From Rhodoblastus sp963713695 (GTDB lineage: Bacteria > Pseudomonadota > Alphaproteobacteria > Rhizobiales > Beijerinckiaceae), in contig CAVQMU010000010.1 in the NCBI GenBank assembly GCA_963713695.1, positions 620,001 through 684,000 on the forward strand: a stretch of 64,000 nt of DNA. Direction: 5' to 3'. Below, one piece after another: positions 52,911-62,504 of the stretch. Both the position numbers and the translations under genes were made by a program. The notes below the pieces were generated by a model that did no database searches, had not been told where the DNA came from, and saw only the letters and a list, made by a program, of their open reading frames with translations. Position 1 is the stretch's first letter; the number at the start of each line of letters is the position of its first letter.

Positions 52911-54857
52911 ATGCTGGGTCGCCTATCCCTCAGCGCCATTCCCTATGACCAGCCCATCCCCATGGCGGCGGCGCTCATCGTCGTCATACCCATGGCTGCG
53001 ACCGTCGCCTGGATCGTGCTCAAGGGGCATTTTCCCTATCTGTGGCGCGAGTGGATCACCAGCGTCGATCACAAGCGCATCGGCGTCATGTATATCGTGC
53101 TGTCGCTCGTCATGCTGCTGCGCGGCTTCACCGACGCCATCATGATGCGGACGCAACTGGCGTTGGCGACGAACGGCGCGACGGGCTATCTGCCGCCCGA
53201 ACATTACGACCAGATCTTCTCCGCCCACGGCGTCATCATGATCTTTTTCGTCGCGATGACCTTCGTCGTCGGGCTGATGAATTTCGTGACGCCGTTGCAA
53301 CTCGGCGCCCGCGACGTGGCCTTTCCCGTTCTCAATTCCGTCAGTTTCTGGCTGACGGCGGCGGGCGTCCTGCTGATCAACCTCTCGCTCGTCGTCGGCA
53401 ATTTCGCGCGCACCGGCTGGCTCGCCTATCCGCCTCTGTCGGAGACGGCCTATTCGCCCGATGTCGGCGTCGATTACTGGCTCTGGTCGCTGCAGATCGC
53501 CGGGGTGGGAACGCTGCTGTCGGGCGTGAATCTTCTCGCCACGATCCTGAAGCTGCGCGCCAAGGGCATGCAATATACGCGCATGCCGGTTTTCTGCTGG
53601 ACGGCGCTCGCCTCGAACCTGCTGATCGTCGGCGCCTTTCCCATTCTCACGGCGACAATGGCGATGCTCGCCCTCGACCGCACCCTGGGCATGCATTTCT
53701 TCACCAATGACGGCGGCGGAAACGCCATGATGTATGTGAACCTCATCTGGGCCTGGGGACACCCGGAGGTCTACATCCTCATACTGCCTTGCTTCGGCGT
53801 TTTCTCGGAGGTGGTCGCGACCTTCTCCGGCAAGCCGCTGTTCGGCTATCGCTCCATGGTCGTCGCCACCATGGCCATCTGCATCCTGTCCTTCCTGGTC
53901 TGGCTGCATCACTTTTTCACCATGGGCGCGGGCGCCGACGTCAACGCCTTTTTCGGCGTCATGACCATGATCATCGCCGTGCCCACGGGCGTGAAAATCT
54001 TCAACTGGCTGTTTACAATGGTTGGCGGACGCGTCCGGTTCTCCCTGCCGATGCTCTGGACGCTCGCCTTCATGGCGACCTTCGTGATCGGCGGCATGAC
54101 GGGCGTGCTGCTCGCCATGCCGCCCGTGGATTTCGTGCTGCACAACAGCGTGTTCCTGGTCGCGCATTTCCATAATGTCGTCATCGGCGGCGTGCTGTTC
54201 GGCGCCTTCGCCGGCTACAATTACTGGTTCCCCAAAGCCTTCGGCTTCACCCTCGACGAGCGGCTCGGCAGGGCGTCCTTCTGGTGCTGGGTGGTCGGGT
54301 TCTATCTGGCGTTCATGCCGCTTTACGCGCTTGGCCTGATGGGCATGACGCGCCGGCTCGAGGCGACCGTCAATCCCTCGTGGACGCCGTGGCTCGACGT
54401 CGCCTGCGCCGGAGCCTTCGTCATCCTCGCCGGCATCGTCCTGCAGGTCGCGCAGCTCGTCGTCAGCATCAGAGGTCGCGACCGTCGCCGCGTCGGCGGC
54501 GACCCATGGAACGGACGCACGCTGGAATGGTCGACGCCCTCGCCGCCGCCATCCTGGAATTTTTCCAAAACGCCGGTCGTGCTCTCGCTCGACGATTTCT
54601 GGCGGCGGAAACAGGCCGGGACGCCCGCCGAAGCAGCGGCGGAAACCGGGGACGCGACGATCGAGGTTCCGCGCAATTCCCCGGTCGGATTTTTCATCGC
54701 CTTTTTTGCCGTTGTCTTCGGCTTCGCGATGATCTGGCGTATCTGGGTCCTCGCCATGGCGGGGCTGGGCGGGGCCTTCTTGGTGGCGCTGCTTTTCGCC
54801 TGGCGGCTCGAGAATGAGGCCCATGTCGCGCCCGTCGCCGGAGGCCTCGAGACATGA
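52911..54857 (+). CDS. cyoB: Quinol oxidase subunit I (CyoB)
   Basis: Catalytic haem-copper subunit, 648 residues, with about fourteen helices. Haem and CuB ligands are visible in FFSAH-like SAHGVIMIFF (low-spin haem His), WGHPEVYILILP (CuB His and cross-linked Tyr), WLHHFFTMG (CuB His pair) and HFHNVVIGGV (haem ligands). C-terminal SPPPSWNF and a short extra hydrophobic region follow as in bo3 enzymes. Starts one base after the cyoA stop and overlaps cyoC. A haem O synthase gene (cyoE) is not in the window. Confidence 0.95.
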   Translation: MLGRLSLSAIPYDQPIPMAAALIVVIPMAATVAWIVLKGHFPYLWREWITSVDHKRIGVMYIVLSLVMLLRGFTDAIMMRTQLALATNGATGYLPPEHYDQIFSAHGVIMIFFVAMTFVVGLMNFVTPLQLGARDVAFPVLNSVSFWLTAAGVLLINLSLVVGNFARTGWLAYPPLSETAYSPDVGVDYWLWSLQIAGVGTLLSGVNLLATILKLRAKGMQYTRMPVFCWTALASNLLIVGAFPILTATMAMLALDRTLGMHFFTNDGGGNAMMYVNLIWAWGHPEVYILILPCFGVFSEVVATFSGKPLFGYRSMVVATMAICILSFLVWLHHFFTMGAGADVNAFFGVMTMIIAVPTGVKIFNWLFTMVGGRVRFSLPMLWTLAFMATFVIGGMTGVLLAMPPVDFVLHNSVFLVAHFHNVVIGGVLFGAFAGYNYWFPKAFGFTLDERLGRASFWCWVVGFYLAFMPLYALGLMGMTRRLEATVNPSWTPWLDVACAGAFVILAGIVLQVAQLVVSIRGRDRRRVGGDPWNGRTLEWSTPSPPPSWNFSKTPVVLSLDDFWRRKQAGTPAEAAAETGDATIEVPRNSPVGFFIAFFAVVFGFAMIWRIWVLAMAGLGGAFLVALLFAWRLENEAHVAPVAGGLET

Positions 54858-55501
54858 CCGAGGTCCTGGCCCGGCGCGGCGGCGAAATCGAAGGCATCGG
54901 CGAAACCGGATTTGAAATCTCGTCCGGGTTGGGGCCGGCGTCGCGCGAGGAGACGGTCGGCTTCGGCTTCTGGGTCTTCCTGCTGAGCGACATCGTGGTT
55001 TTCGCAACCTTTTTCGCGGCCTTCGCAGTCCTGCGCAACGCGACGGACGGCGGCCCGGATGCGCGGCGGCTGTTCGATCTCGACACTGTAGTTTGGGAGA
55101 CGACGTTCCTGCTGCTGAGCAGTTTCGCCTGCGGCCTCGCCTCGCTCGCGGTCGCGCAACGCCGGACGGCGGCGGCCGTCGGCGGCTTTGCCGCCGTGCT
55201 GATCCTTGGCGGCCTGTTCCTGAAACTGGAGCTGGGCGAGTTTTCCCGCCTGCTGGCGCTCGGCGCGTCGCCTTCCCGCAGCGCTTTCCTGTCGGCGTTT
55301 TTCTCGCTTGTGGGAGCGCACGGCCTGCATGTCGCGACAGGCCTGCTGTGGATGACGACGCTCGTCGCGCAGCTGCTCACGCAGGGCTATCGCGACAGGC
55401 TCGACACGCGCCTTTTCTGTTTCGCCCTGTTCTGGCATGCGCTCGATCTCGTGTGGATCGGCGTTTTCACCATCGTCTATCTCATGGGAGTTCTCGGATG
55501 A
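54854..55501 (+). CDS. cyoC: Quinol oxidase subunit III (CyoC)
   Basis: A 215-residue five-helix subunit III. Family features are GFGFWVFLLSDIVVFATFFAAF near residue 37 and the final HALDLVWIGVFTIVYL. Overlaps cyoB and cyoD by four bases each, showing a coupled operon. Stabilises proton uptake and assembly of the bo3 oxidase. Confidence 0.93.
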   Translation: MTEVLARRGGEIEGIGETGFEISSGLGPASREETVGFGFWVFLLSDIVVFATFFAAFAVLRNATDGGPDARRLFDLDTVVWETTFLLLSSFACGLASLAVAQRRTAAAVGGFAAVLILGGLFLKLELGEFSRLLALGASPSRSAFLSAFFSLVGAHGLHVATGLLWMTTLVAQLLTQGYRDRLDTRLFCFALFWHALDLVWIGVFTIVYLMGVLG

Positions 55502-55863
55502 CCTCTGGCGCCGACGTCCATCCGGATCGAGCGGAAAAGCCCGAACATGGCGCGCAATCGCTTTTCATCGGCCTTGGCCTTGCGGCGCTGCTCACCGCCG
55601 CATCCTTCGCGATCGTCGCGACCGATGTCGTCTGGGCGCCAGGCCGATATGCGGCGCTGCTCGTGCTCGCCGTTGCGCAAATGGGCGTGCATCTCGTTTT
55701 TTTTCTACATCTTTCGACGGCGCCGCGCGACATCAACAACATCCTGGCCTTGGCCTTCGGACTGCTGATCGTCGTTCTCGTCGTCGGCGGAACGCTCTGG
55801 ATCATGGCGCATCTCGACGCGAACATGGCGGCGATGGGCGATCTCCAGAAGATGCAGCGTTAG
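55498..55863 (+). CDS. cyoD: Quinol oxidase subunit IV (CyoD)
   Basis: A 121-residue three-helix protein of the CyoD family (QMGVHLVFFLHL in the second helix, then VVGGTLWIMAHLDANM). Last gene of the cyo operon. The next 279 bases, 55864-56142, contain nothing I can support as a gene. Confidence 0.92.
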   Translation: MTSGADVHPDRAEKPEHGAQSLFIGLGLAALLTAASFAIVATDVVWAPGRYAALLVLAVAQMGVHLVFFLHLSTAPRDINNILALAFGLLIVVLVVGGTLWIMAHLDANMAAMGDLQKMQR

Positions 55864-56142
55864 GCAAAGGCTGAAGCCGGATGACTTATGTCTTTCGGGC
55901 GCCGTCGCTGCGCCAAAGGGCGCAGGACGACCTGAACCACAACGGCTGATGTTCCAAAGATAGCTGGTCGCCATTTCAGATCCGTCGCATTCTTGCCTTT
56001 GCGCAAGCATTCAGCCCCCCTGCGTGCTTGGCGCGGGCGGCCCCGGAACAAATTCGCATGCGCTTGTCCGGGGCCCGCCGTCGCGCTCTAAAGTTCAGCC
56101 ATCGCATTCGGCGCGTGGAAACCTTCGCAGAGCAGTTGAAAT

Positions 56143-56538
56143 TCAGGGACGGACGACCACCGGCGACCGTCGGCAATCGCCGCAGGCTTCGCTCCAGACC
56201 GGCCTGACGAGGCCGCTGATCACGCTGCCTTGCGGCCCGTAAAGATCGATGGCGCGAAAGCACGAGGCCGGAAAGTTTCCGCCCTTTGCGCCATCGGCGT
56301 GCGCCTTGGCATAGGCTGCGCCGTAAATGTCGCGATAGCGGCCGTCGACCGAGATTTTTCTTTTGCGCAGGACGTTGGCGATATCGGCGGGATCAACAGA
56401 CCAGTTGACGCAATATTCGCCGAGCGCCGTGGCTTCGGCGATCCGGCGGATGGTCGCCTGGGTCGAAGACGATTGCGCCTCGGCGTGAAGGGACGCCAGG
56501 AAGACGATCGCGGAGAGGAAACGAGAGATCCAACGCAT
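56143..56538 (-). CDS. Secreted hypothetical protein
   Basis: A 131-residue protein with a clear Sec signal (MRWISRFLSAIVFLASLHAEAQ). The mature part is small and soluble, with four cysteines (GEYCVNW, PASCFRAID, SEACGDCRR) that could form disulfides. I do not recognise a family. It lies downstream in the direction of transcription from the lipid-modification genes, 55 bases after the methyltransferase stop region. Confidence 0.6.
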   Translation of the reverse strand: MRWISRFLSAIVFLASLHAEAQSSSTQATIRRIAEATALGEYCVNWSVDPADIANVLRKRKISVDGRYRDIYGAAYAKAHADGAKGGNFPASCFRAIDLYGPQGSVISGLVRPVWSEACGDCRRSPVVVRP

Positions 56539-56592
56539 GCGGCGACGCTCGTAATCGGACAATTCCGCCAACGCCTGAGGCCGGGAATCGTT

Positions 56593-57840
56593 TCAGCCTT
56601 CAGCGGGGCGTTCGATCACGTAGAGACCGACGTCGATCACGGATTCAAGGAATCCCGCTTCGCAATAGCAAAGATAATAATCCCACAAGCGGCGGAATCT
56701 TGCGTCGAAGCCAAGCGCTTCGGCGCAAGGCCAGCGGGCATGAAAGCGCCGCCGCCATTCGGCCAGCGTGCGCGCGTAGGACAGGCCGAAAGTCTGCGCG
56801 TGGGCCAGTCGCAGGCCGGCGCGCCGAATCTGCTGGGCAAGCAAGGCCTTCGACGGCAGAAAGCCGCCGGGAAAGACATGCTTCTGGATGAAGTCCGTCC
56901 CGTTTCGATAGGAATCGTAACGGTCCTCGGCAATGGTGATGCTTTGCAGCACGGCGACGCCGCCGGGCTTCAGGCGGGCGCGGATCGTATCGAAGAATTG
57001 CGGCCAGTAGGCCTCGCCCACCGCCTCGATCATCTCGATCGAAACGATGCGATCGAATTGCCCCTGGACATCGCGATAATCCTGCAGCCGCAGGTCGGCG
57101 CGCTCGTGCAGGCCGCGTTCGGAAATCAGTCGGCGTGCGTGCGAGAGTTGCGAGGGGGAGAGCGTCAGGCCGGTGACGCTTGCGCCGCGGCCGGCGAGTT
57201 GCGCCGCGAGCGCGCCCCAGCCGCAGCCGATTTCCAATATGCTTTCGCCGCCCGACAGGCGCAGCAGATCGGCGACGCGGTCGAGTTTTCTCGCCTGCGC
57301 GGCTTCGAGGTCGTCGCCGTCCTGCCAAAGCGCCGAGGAATAGTTCATGGCGCTGTCGAGCCAGAGCCCGAAGAAATCATTGCCGAGATCATAGTGGAAT
57401 TCGATGTTGCGGCGGCTGCCGCGCCTCGAATTTTCCCGCAGCCGGTGGCGAAGCCGGTTGAGCAGGGCGATGAGCGCGGAGCCGCGGATCGCTTCGTCAA
57501 GCGCGACGAGATTGCGCGCGGCGAGCCGGATGACGGCGGTGAGATCGGGCGTGGTCCAGTCGCCGTCGAGATAGGCCTCGGCCATGCCGACATCGCCGCC
57601 GCGCGCCGCCCGCGTGACGGCGCGCCAGCGCTTCAGCGTCACCGTCGCTTCCGGCCCCGGCTTGTCGCCGCAAAAATCGACGCCGCCGCCATCGGGGAAG
57701 ACCAGCCGCATGCGTCCATGGCTTATGCCGGCGAAGAGCCGCGCTAGAAGTTTTTCGCGCAAGGCCGCGCCGGTCGCGCGAATCCTGCATCTGAAACGGC
57801 CAGCCGTCGTCCGGGTCGATTGGATGTCGGTGCGGGTCAT
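56593..57840 (-). CDS. Cyclopropane-fatty-acyl-phospholipid synthase family methyltransferase
   Basis: A 415-residue SAM-dependent enzyme acting on unsaturated acyl chains of phospholipids. The SAM motif is LEIGCGWGALA (about residue 185). The CFA signature NIEFHYDLGNDFFGLWLD precedes it, and VSIEMIEAVGEAYW and FIQKHVFPGG follow. ATG 57840 chosen because the family start follows closely. Forms a run with DUF1365 and an FAD oxidoreductase. Related clusters make cyclopropane or methylated/furan fatty acids. Confidence 0.92.
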   Translation of the reverse strand: MTRTDIQSTRTTAGRFRCRIRATGAALREKLLARLFAGISHGRMRLVFPDGGGVDFCGDKPGPEATVTLKRWRAVTRAARGGDVGMAEAYLDGDWTTPDLTAVIRLAARNLVALDEAIRGSALIALLNRLRHRLRENSRRGSRRNIEFHYDLGNDFFGLWLDSAMNYSSALWQDGDDLEAAQARKLDRVADLLRLSGGESILEIGCGWGALAAQLAGRGASVTGLTLSPSQLSHARRLISERGLHERADLRLQDYRDVQGQFDRIVSIEMIEAVGEAYWPQFFDTIRARLKPGGVAVLQSITIAEDRYDSYRNGTDFIQKHVFPGGFLPSKALLAQQIRRAGLRLAHAQTFGLSYARTLAEWRRRFHARWPCAEALGFDARFRRLWDYYLCYCEAGFLESVIDVGLYVIERPAEG

Positions 57841-57857
57841 GGCGGGAAAGCCTCGTG

Positions 57858-58628
57858 TCAATCGTGCGCAACTGAAGCGGGAGCGGCGGGACGCCTGCGG
57901 ATGGCGACGCCCTTGAGCCAGATTTTCAGGGCCTCCCAAAGGATGCCGCCAACCACCGAAAGCGTCTGGAAGGGCAGGGCAAGGAAGGCGCGCAGCAAAG
58001 CGGCGTCGGTCAACTCGATGCGCCGGGCGAATTGCGCGGCGCGCAGCATCGGGCCTTCCGCGTCCGAGGCGTCGATGACGACCAGCAGCGTCTCGCCCGG
58101 AGGCTGGACGCGAAAGTCGTAGCGCAGCTCCATGTCCATGAATGGCGAGACATAGAAGGCCTTGGCGCAGGACTGGCGGATTTCGCCATGCGAATGGCCA
58201 TCGACCGGCAGGAGATAGCCATGCCGCTCGCCGAACGTATTGTCGACTTCCCACAGGATGGCGAAGATGTCGCCCGAGCGCCTGTGGCAGAAAAACACGC
58301 TCAGGGGGTTGAAGGACCAGCCGAGGATGCGCGGCATGGTCAGGAGGCGGATGGGGCCGCCGTCAGGCGCCAGGCCAGCCGCCCCGAGTTTCGCCTCGAT
58401 CCGGTCTTTCAGCGGCGCCACGCCGCTGTCGCCCCGGTCGGATGGATAAAAGGAAAACAGGTTGAAGCCGCCGAGCGAGAAGAGCCTCAAGCGCCGGTGC
58501 AGCGCGTCGAGTTCGTCGAGGTCGAGCAGCAGCGAATTGATGCGATAGCGCAGCTTGTGCCGCCGCGGCCGCAACCGCAGGTGCGTCACGACGCCTGAGA
58601 AGAGCGCGCTTTGGACGGGCGCTGTCAT
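57858..58628 (-). CDS. DUF1365 family protein
   Basis: A 256-residue DUF1365 protein: FSGVVTHLRLRPRRHKLRYRI at the start, then FNPLSVFFCHRR and the HGYLLPVDGHSHGEIRQSCAKAFYVSPFM core. The domain is regularly placed with CFA synthase and an amine-oxidase-like flavoprotein, implying a role in lipid modification, perhaps substrate binding. Its start overlaps the flavoprotein stop by four bases. Confidence 0.9.
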   Translation of the reverse strand: MTAPVQSALFSGVVTHLRLRPRRHKLRYRINSLLLDLDELDALHRRLRLFSLGGFNLFSFYPSDRGDSGVAPLKDRIEAKLGAAGLAPDGGPIRLLTMPRILGWSFNPLSVFFCHRRSGDIFAILWEVDNTFGERHGYLLPVDGHSHGEIRQSCAKAFYVSPFMDMELRYDFRVQPPGETLLVVIDASDAEGPMLRAAQFARRIELTDAALLRAFLALPFQTLSVVGGILWEALKIWLKGVAIRRRPAAPASVAHD

Positions 58629-59968
58629 GCCGGCGCTCCTTCCGCCGCCGCCTTGAGCTGCGTCCGGACAATACGGCCGTTTTCGTCCGGCGCATTCCAC
58701 GGCCTGCGCAGCCCCCCGAGATCCTCGGCGACGGCGAGCCCCGCCTGCAATCCGTCCTCGTGGAAGCCGGCGCCGAAATGCGCGCCGCAAAACCAGGTCC
58801 GGCGCAGTCCCTGCAAATTCCACAATCGCGCTTGCGCCGCCCCCGCCTTCAGGTCGGAGAGCGGATGCTCGCAGGTTTCGCTGTTGATGATGGTTTCTGG
58901 GCGTGGCGGCCGGATCGGGTTCAAGGTCACGAACAGCGGCGGCGCCTCGCCCAATTGCTGCAGCCGGTTCATCCAGTAGGTGACGGAGGGCCCGCACGCC
59001 TCGGCGTCGCCATCCGTCGCGTAGTTCCAGGCCGCCCAGGCCGCCCGCCTGCGCGGCATGAAGCGCGCGTCGCGATGCAGCACCGCCGTGTTGCGCGCGT
59101 AGCGGAAGGCGCCCAGCACGCGTTGTTCCTCGACGCCGGCGTCCGCCAGCAAGGCAAGCGCCTGATCGGCGTGGCAGGCGAGCACGACATGGTCGAAGCG
59201 ATATCTACCACCGTGCGCGTCGACGAGATCGACGCCGTCGCCGTCGCGGCGCAGGCAGACGACCGGCGTCGAGAGCTTGATGCGCTCGCGGAAGGAGGCG
59301 ACGAGCTTTTCGACGTAACCCTGGCCGCCGCCGACGCAGGAGCGCCACACCGGACGATTTTTGAGGCGCAGCAGGCCATGATTGTCGCAGAACCGGACGA
59401 AACTGGCGGCCGGCTGGTCCCCGACCTTCATCGCCGGCGTCGACCAGATCGCCGCAGCCATGGGATAGAGATGGTCGCGCCGAAAAGCGTCGCCGTATCG
59501 CCGCACCCTCAGATAGGACTCGAGCGTCATCGAGCCCATGTCGGCAAGGTCGCGGGGGGCGCTGCGATAGAAGCGCAGCAGGTCCGACAGCATCGACCAG
59601 AAGCGCGGCTTCAGCAGATTGGCCGGCTGCGCCAGCAGTCCGCGCAGGTCGCCGCCGGAATATTCGTAGCCGCCGCCTTCGAGCGAAACGGAAAAGGACA
59701 TGTCGGCCGGCGCCGTCGCCGCGCCGATATGGGCGAAAAGCGCGGCGAGGTTGGGGTAGGTCGCCTCGTTGTAGACGATGAAGCCGGTGTCCACGGCAAT
59801 GTGTCGCCCATCGATCAGCGCCTCTATGGTGTGGATGTGGCCACCGAGGCGATGGGAGGCTTCGAAGACGGTGACATTGTGTTTTTGCGCCAGCAGCCAG
59901 GCGCAGGAAAGTCCGGAAACCCCGGAACCGACGATGGCGATGTTCTCGCGCCGTTCGATCTGACCCAT
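58625..59968 (-). CDS. FAD-dependent amine oxidase-like protein (lipid desaturase type)
   Basis: A 447-residue flavoprotein with N-terminal IAIVGSGVSGLSCAWLLA dinucleotide site, FEASHRLGGHI, and a C-terminal FCGAHFGAGFHEDGLQAGLAVAE FAD contact. Linked with DUF1365 and CFA-type genes. In Rhodobacter similar genes take part in methylated or furan fatty acid formation (from memory: UfaD-type), so it may desaturate methylated acyl chains. Function inferred from family and neighbours. Confidence 0.85.
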   Translation of the reverse strand: MGQIERRENIAIVGSGVSGLSCAWLLAQKHNVTVFEASHRLGGHIHTIEALIDGRHIAVDTGFIVYNEATYPNLAALFAHIGAATAPADMSFSVSLEGGGYEYSGGDLRGLLAQPANLLKPRFWSMLSDLLRFYRSAPRDLADMGSMTLESYLRVRRYGDAFRRDHLYPMAAAIWSTPAMKVGDQPAASFVRFCDNHGLLRLKNRPVWRSCVGGGQGYVEKLVASFRERIKLSTPVVCLRRDGDGVDLVDAHGGRYRFDHVVLACHADQALALLADAGVEEQRVLGAFRYARNTAVLHRDARFMPRRRAAWAAWNYATDGDAEACGPSVTYWMNRLQQLGEAPPLFVTLNPIRPPRPETIINSETCEHPLSDLKAGAAQARLWNLQGLRRTWFCGAHFGAGFHEDGLQAGLAVAEDLGGLRRPWNAPDENGRIVRTQLKAAAEGAPA

Positions 59969-60144
59969 CGCTCGCCCCTTCGCCCTCCGTTTCCGGAAAC
60001 GTCGCCTTCGCCGCTAAGGGCAGACGCCTGCCGTTACGAACCGGTCCGCTCCCAGGTTTCGTCGCAGCGCAAAATTTTTGTCGCCGACAGGAAACCCGAG
60101 GCGTCGCCGACGCGTAACTTCGAACACAGGCCGGACGGAGCGTC

Positions 60145-60972
60145 ATGGAGCTGGAAATTTATGTCTTTCTCGCCGCGGGACTTTCCGCAGCCATGACCCT
60201 CGCCTGGGGAGTCCAGCGGCTGACCGGCTCGAGCGGCTGGATCGACGCCATCTGGACGCTTGCGGTCGGCGTGTTCGGCATGGCCGCCGCCCTTGCCCCA
60301 TGGCCGGCGCAGCCCGGCGGACGCGCCATGCTTGTCGCGGGCGTCGTGGGAATATGGTCGCTTCGCCTTGGCGCGCATATCGCAATGCGCACGGCCAGGG
60401 CAGGCGAGGATCCGCGCTATGCCGCTCTGGCCGGGGAATGGGGCGCGGCCTTTCCGCGCCGGCTGCTCCTTTTCCTCCAGGTTCAGGCGTTGGCGGCCCT
60501 GGTTCTGGTCGCGTCCCTGCGGCTGGCCGCGACCAATCCGGCGCCTTTCCCGGGGCTGGCCGACGCGCTGGCGGTGGCCGTGGCGCTGGCCGGCGTGGCG
60601 GGCGAGGCCGTGGCGGATGCGCAGCTCAAGGCTTTCCGGCGCGACCGCAGCCGAGAGCGTTCGATCTGCGAACAGGGACTCTGGCGCTGGTCGCGGCATC
60701 CGAACTATTTCTTCGAATCGCTGTTCTGGATGTCGGCGCCCCTGTTCGCGATCAATTCGACCGGCGGTCATCCGCTGGGCTGGATGGCCCTGGGCGCGCC
60801 GATCCTGATGTATGTCCTGCTTGCCCATGTGTCGGGCGTCCCGCCGCTTGAGCGCCACATGCTGGCCTCGCATGGCCAGGCCTTCCGCGCCTTGCAGCGC
60901 CGGGTCAACGCCTTCTTTCCCGGTCCGCGCCGCGAGGGCGGGCGACTTTCCGGCAAGGAGCTTTCCTCATGA
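60145..60972 (+). CDS. DUF1295 membrane protein (steroid reductase-like fold)
   Basis: A 275-residue membrane protein with about six helices. The signature WRWSRHPNYFFESLFWMS (about residues 174-191) is that of DUF1295/ICMT-like enzymes, which bind NAD(P)H or SAM. Divergent from the flavoprotein across 176 bases and overlapping the next methyltransferase by four bases, so it belongs to the lipid-modification group. Confidence 0.87.
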   Translation: MELEIYVFLAAGLSAAMTLAWGVQRLTGSSGWIDAIWTLAVGVFGMAAALAPWPAQPGGRAMLVAGVVGIWSLRLGAHIAMRTARAGEDPRYAALAGEWGAAFPRRLLLFLQVQALAALVLVASLRLAATNPAPFPGLADALAVAVALAGVAGEAVADAQLKAFRRDRSRERSICEQGLWRWSRHPNYFFESLFWMSAPLFAINSTGGHPLGWMALGAPILMYVLLAHVSGVPPLERHMLASHGQAFRALQRRVNAFFPGPRREGGRLSGKELSS

Positions 60973-62003
60973 GTTTCATCTCGCGCGCGATAGGGCTTGT
61001 GGAGCGGACTCCGCTGCCGGACCGGCTGACGCTGGCGGGGGTCGGCTTTCTGGCGGCGCGGACCGACCGTCTCCTCGCCGGTCTGTCTTCCGAGGCGGAA
61101 GAAAGCTTCGTCGAGGGCATGCGCAATCATCCCATCGCCGCTCATGCCCGCGAGGCCAACGCCCAGCATTATGAGCTGCCGCCTGAGTTCTTCGACCTCA
61201 CGTTGGGGCCAAGGCGCAAATATTCCTGCTGCCTCTATCCCGAGGTGGGAACGACCCTTGCGCAGGCCGAAAGTTTTGCCCTGCGGGAGACCTTGGCGCA
61301 TGCGGAGCTGGCCGACGGCCAGAGCATCCTGGAGCTCGGCTGCGGCTGGGGCTCGCTGACTCTTCACATGGCCAAGGAATTCCCGGCGGCGCGCATTGTC
61401 GCTGTCTCCAATTCCCATGCGCAGCGGCTGTTCATAGAAGGTGAAATTCGCCGGCGCGGGCTGGCCAATGTTGACGTCGTCACCGTCGACATGAATGTCT
61501 TTTCGACGTCGAGAAAATTCGACCGCATCGTTTCGATCGAAATGTTCGAGCACATGTCGAACTGGGGCGCGCTCTTGCGGCGCGCGCGCAACTGGCTGCG
61601 CGACGATGGCAGGCTTTTCCTGCATGTCTTCACCCATCGCGCCCATTCCTACCGGTTCGACGACGAAAACCCGGAAGACTGGATCGCGCGGCATTTCTTC
61701 ACCGGCGGCATCATGCCGGGCGCCGACCTGCCGCGCCGCTTTGCCGAAATATTCGAAGTCGAGGCGCAATGGCGCTGGAGCGGCGAGCATTACCGTCGCA
61801 CCAGCCTGGACTGGCTGGCCAATTTCGATGCGAGGCGCGACCGTGTCTATCCCTTGTTCAAGCAGGTCTACGGCGATCAGGCGGATATATGGACGCAGCG
61901 CTGGCGGCTGTTCTTCCTGGCGACGGCGGGCCTGTTCGGCCATGCGGGCGGCGACGTCTGGGGCGTCGGCCACTTTCGGCTGAGGCCGACTGCAAATGCG
62001 TGA
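60969..62003 (+). CDS. Second CFA-synthase-like SAM methyltransferase
   Basis: A 344-residue methyltransferase. The SAM site LELGCGWGSLTLHMA (about residue 122), VSIEMFEHMSNWG and the FIxG-type HFFTGGIMPGADL place it near the CFA family but in a separate branch, without the long N-terminal domain. NAQHYELPPEFFDLTLG corresponds to the substrate-side motif. It overlaps its neighbours on both sides, so all three plus-strand genes form one unit. Confidence 0.87.
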   Translation: MSFISRAIGLVERTPLPDRLTLAGVGFLAARTDRLLAGLSSEAEESFVEGMRNHPIAAHAREANAQHYELPPEFFDLTLGPRRKYSCCLYPEVGTTLAQAESFALRETLAHAELADGQSILELGCGWGSLTLHMAKEFPAARIVAVSNSHAQRLFIEGEIRRRGLANVDVVTVDMNVFSTSRKFDRIVSIEMFEHMSNWGALLRRARNWLRDDGRLFLHVFTHRAHSYRFDDENPEDWIARHFFTGGIMPGADLPRRFAEIFEVEAQWRWSGEHYRRTSLDWLANFDARRDRVYPLFKQVYGDQADIWTQRWRLFFLATAGLFGHAGGDVWGVGHFRLRPTANA

Positions 62004-62494
62004 GTTTGTTGTCGCGAGCATCGCCTGGATCATTTTCGCCAACAAGCCGGTCTATCCGCTCTACGTCTGGTTCTATGTCGGGTCGGGCGCCCTTGAAAGC
62101 GCATGGACCATGCTGGCGGCCCCGCTCTATGCCGCGATCGCGCTCGGTGTCCGCCGCACCTCGCTGTCCGCGCGCATCGCGCTTCCCGTCGTGGGCGCCG
62201 CCGACACGGTTTTCGCAACCAAGCTCTTTGGACCCGCCTCGGGAACGGAGTTGTTTTTCGCGCCCTGCGCCATGATCGCGGCCTTGTCGTTCGACGCGGC
62301 CGAACAGAAAATCGCGCGCTCAATCCTCGCCGGCATCTTTGTCGCGTTCGCCGCATTGCACGGGCGCTATGGCGCGGCCTGGCACGTCTGGAACTCCGGA
62401 AGAGCTGTCCCGATTCCTGACGATAAACGCTTTCGCGGTCGCGTCGCTGATGGCTTATGTCGGCTGGCGATTCTCGTGCGTTCGCGGCGGGTGA
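61996..62494 (+). CDS. Small membrane protein, unknown (frame break near C-terminus)
   Basis: A protein of about 165 residues with four to five hydrophobic segments, overlapping the methyltransferase stop by eight bases. The first frame becomes Arg-rich after HVWNS. One extra base near 62397 moves to a frame reading EELSRFLTINAFAVASLMAY and ending VRGG at 62494, which adds a proper last helix. Total length is one over a multiple of three. Family not recognised; probably functions with the lipid genes. Confidence 0.6.
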
Positions 62495-62504
62495 CGCGGG
62501 TGAT

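Noticed and set aside
52923..55007. 694-codon open frame antisense to cyoB/cyoC
   Set aside because: It mirrors conserved cyo genes. Its product is low-complexity, rich in His, Arg, Asp and Glu, as expected from the complement of membrane-protein codons in GC-rich DNA.
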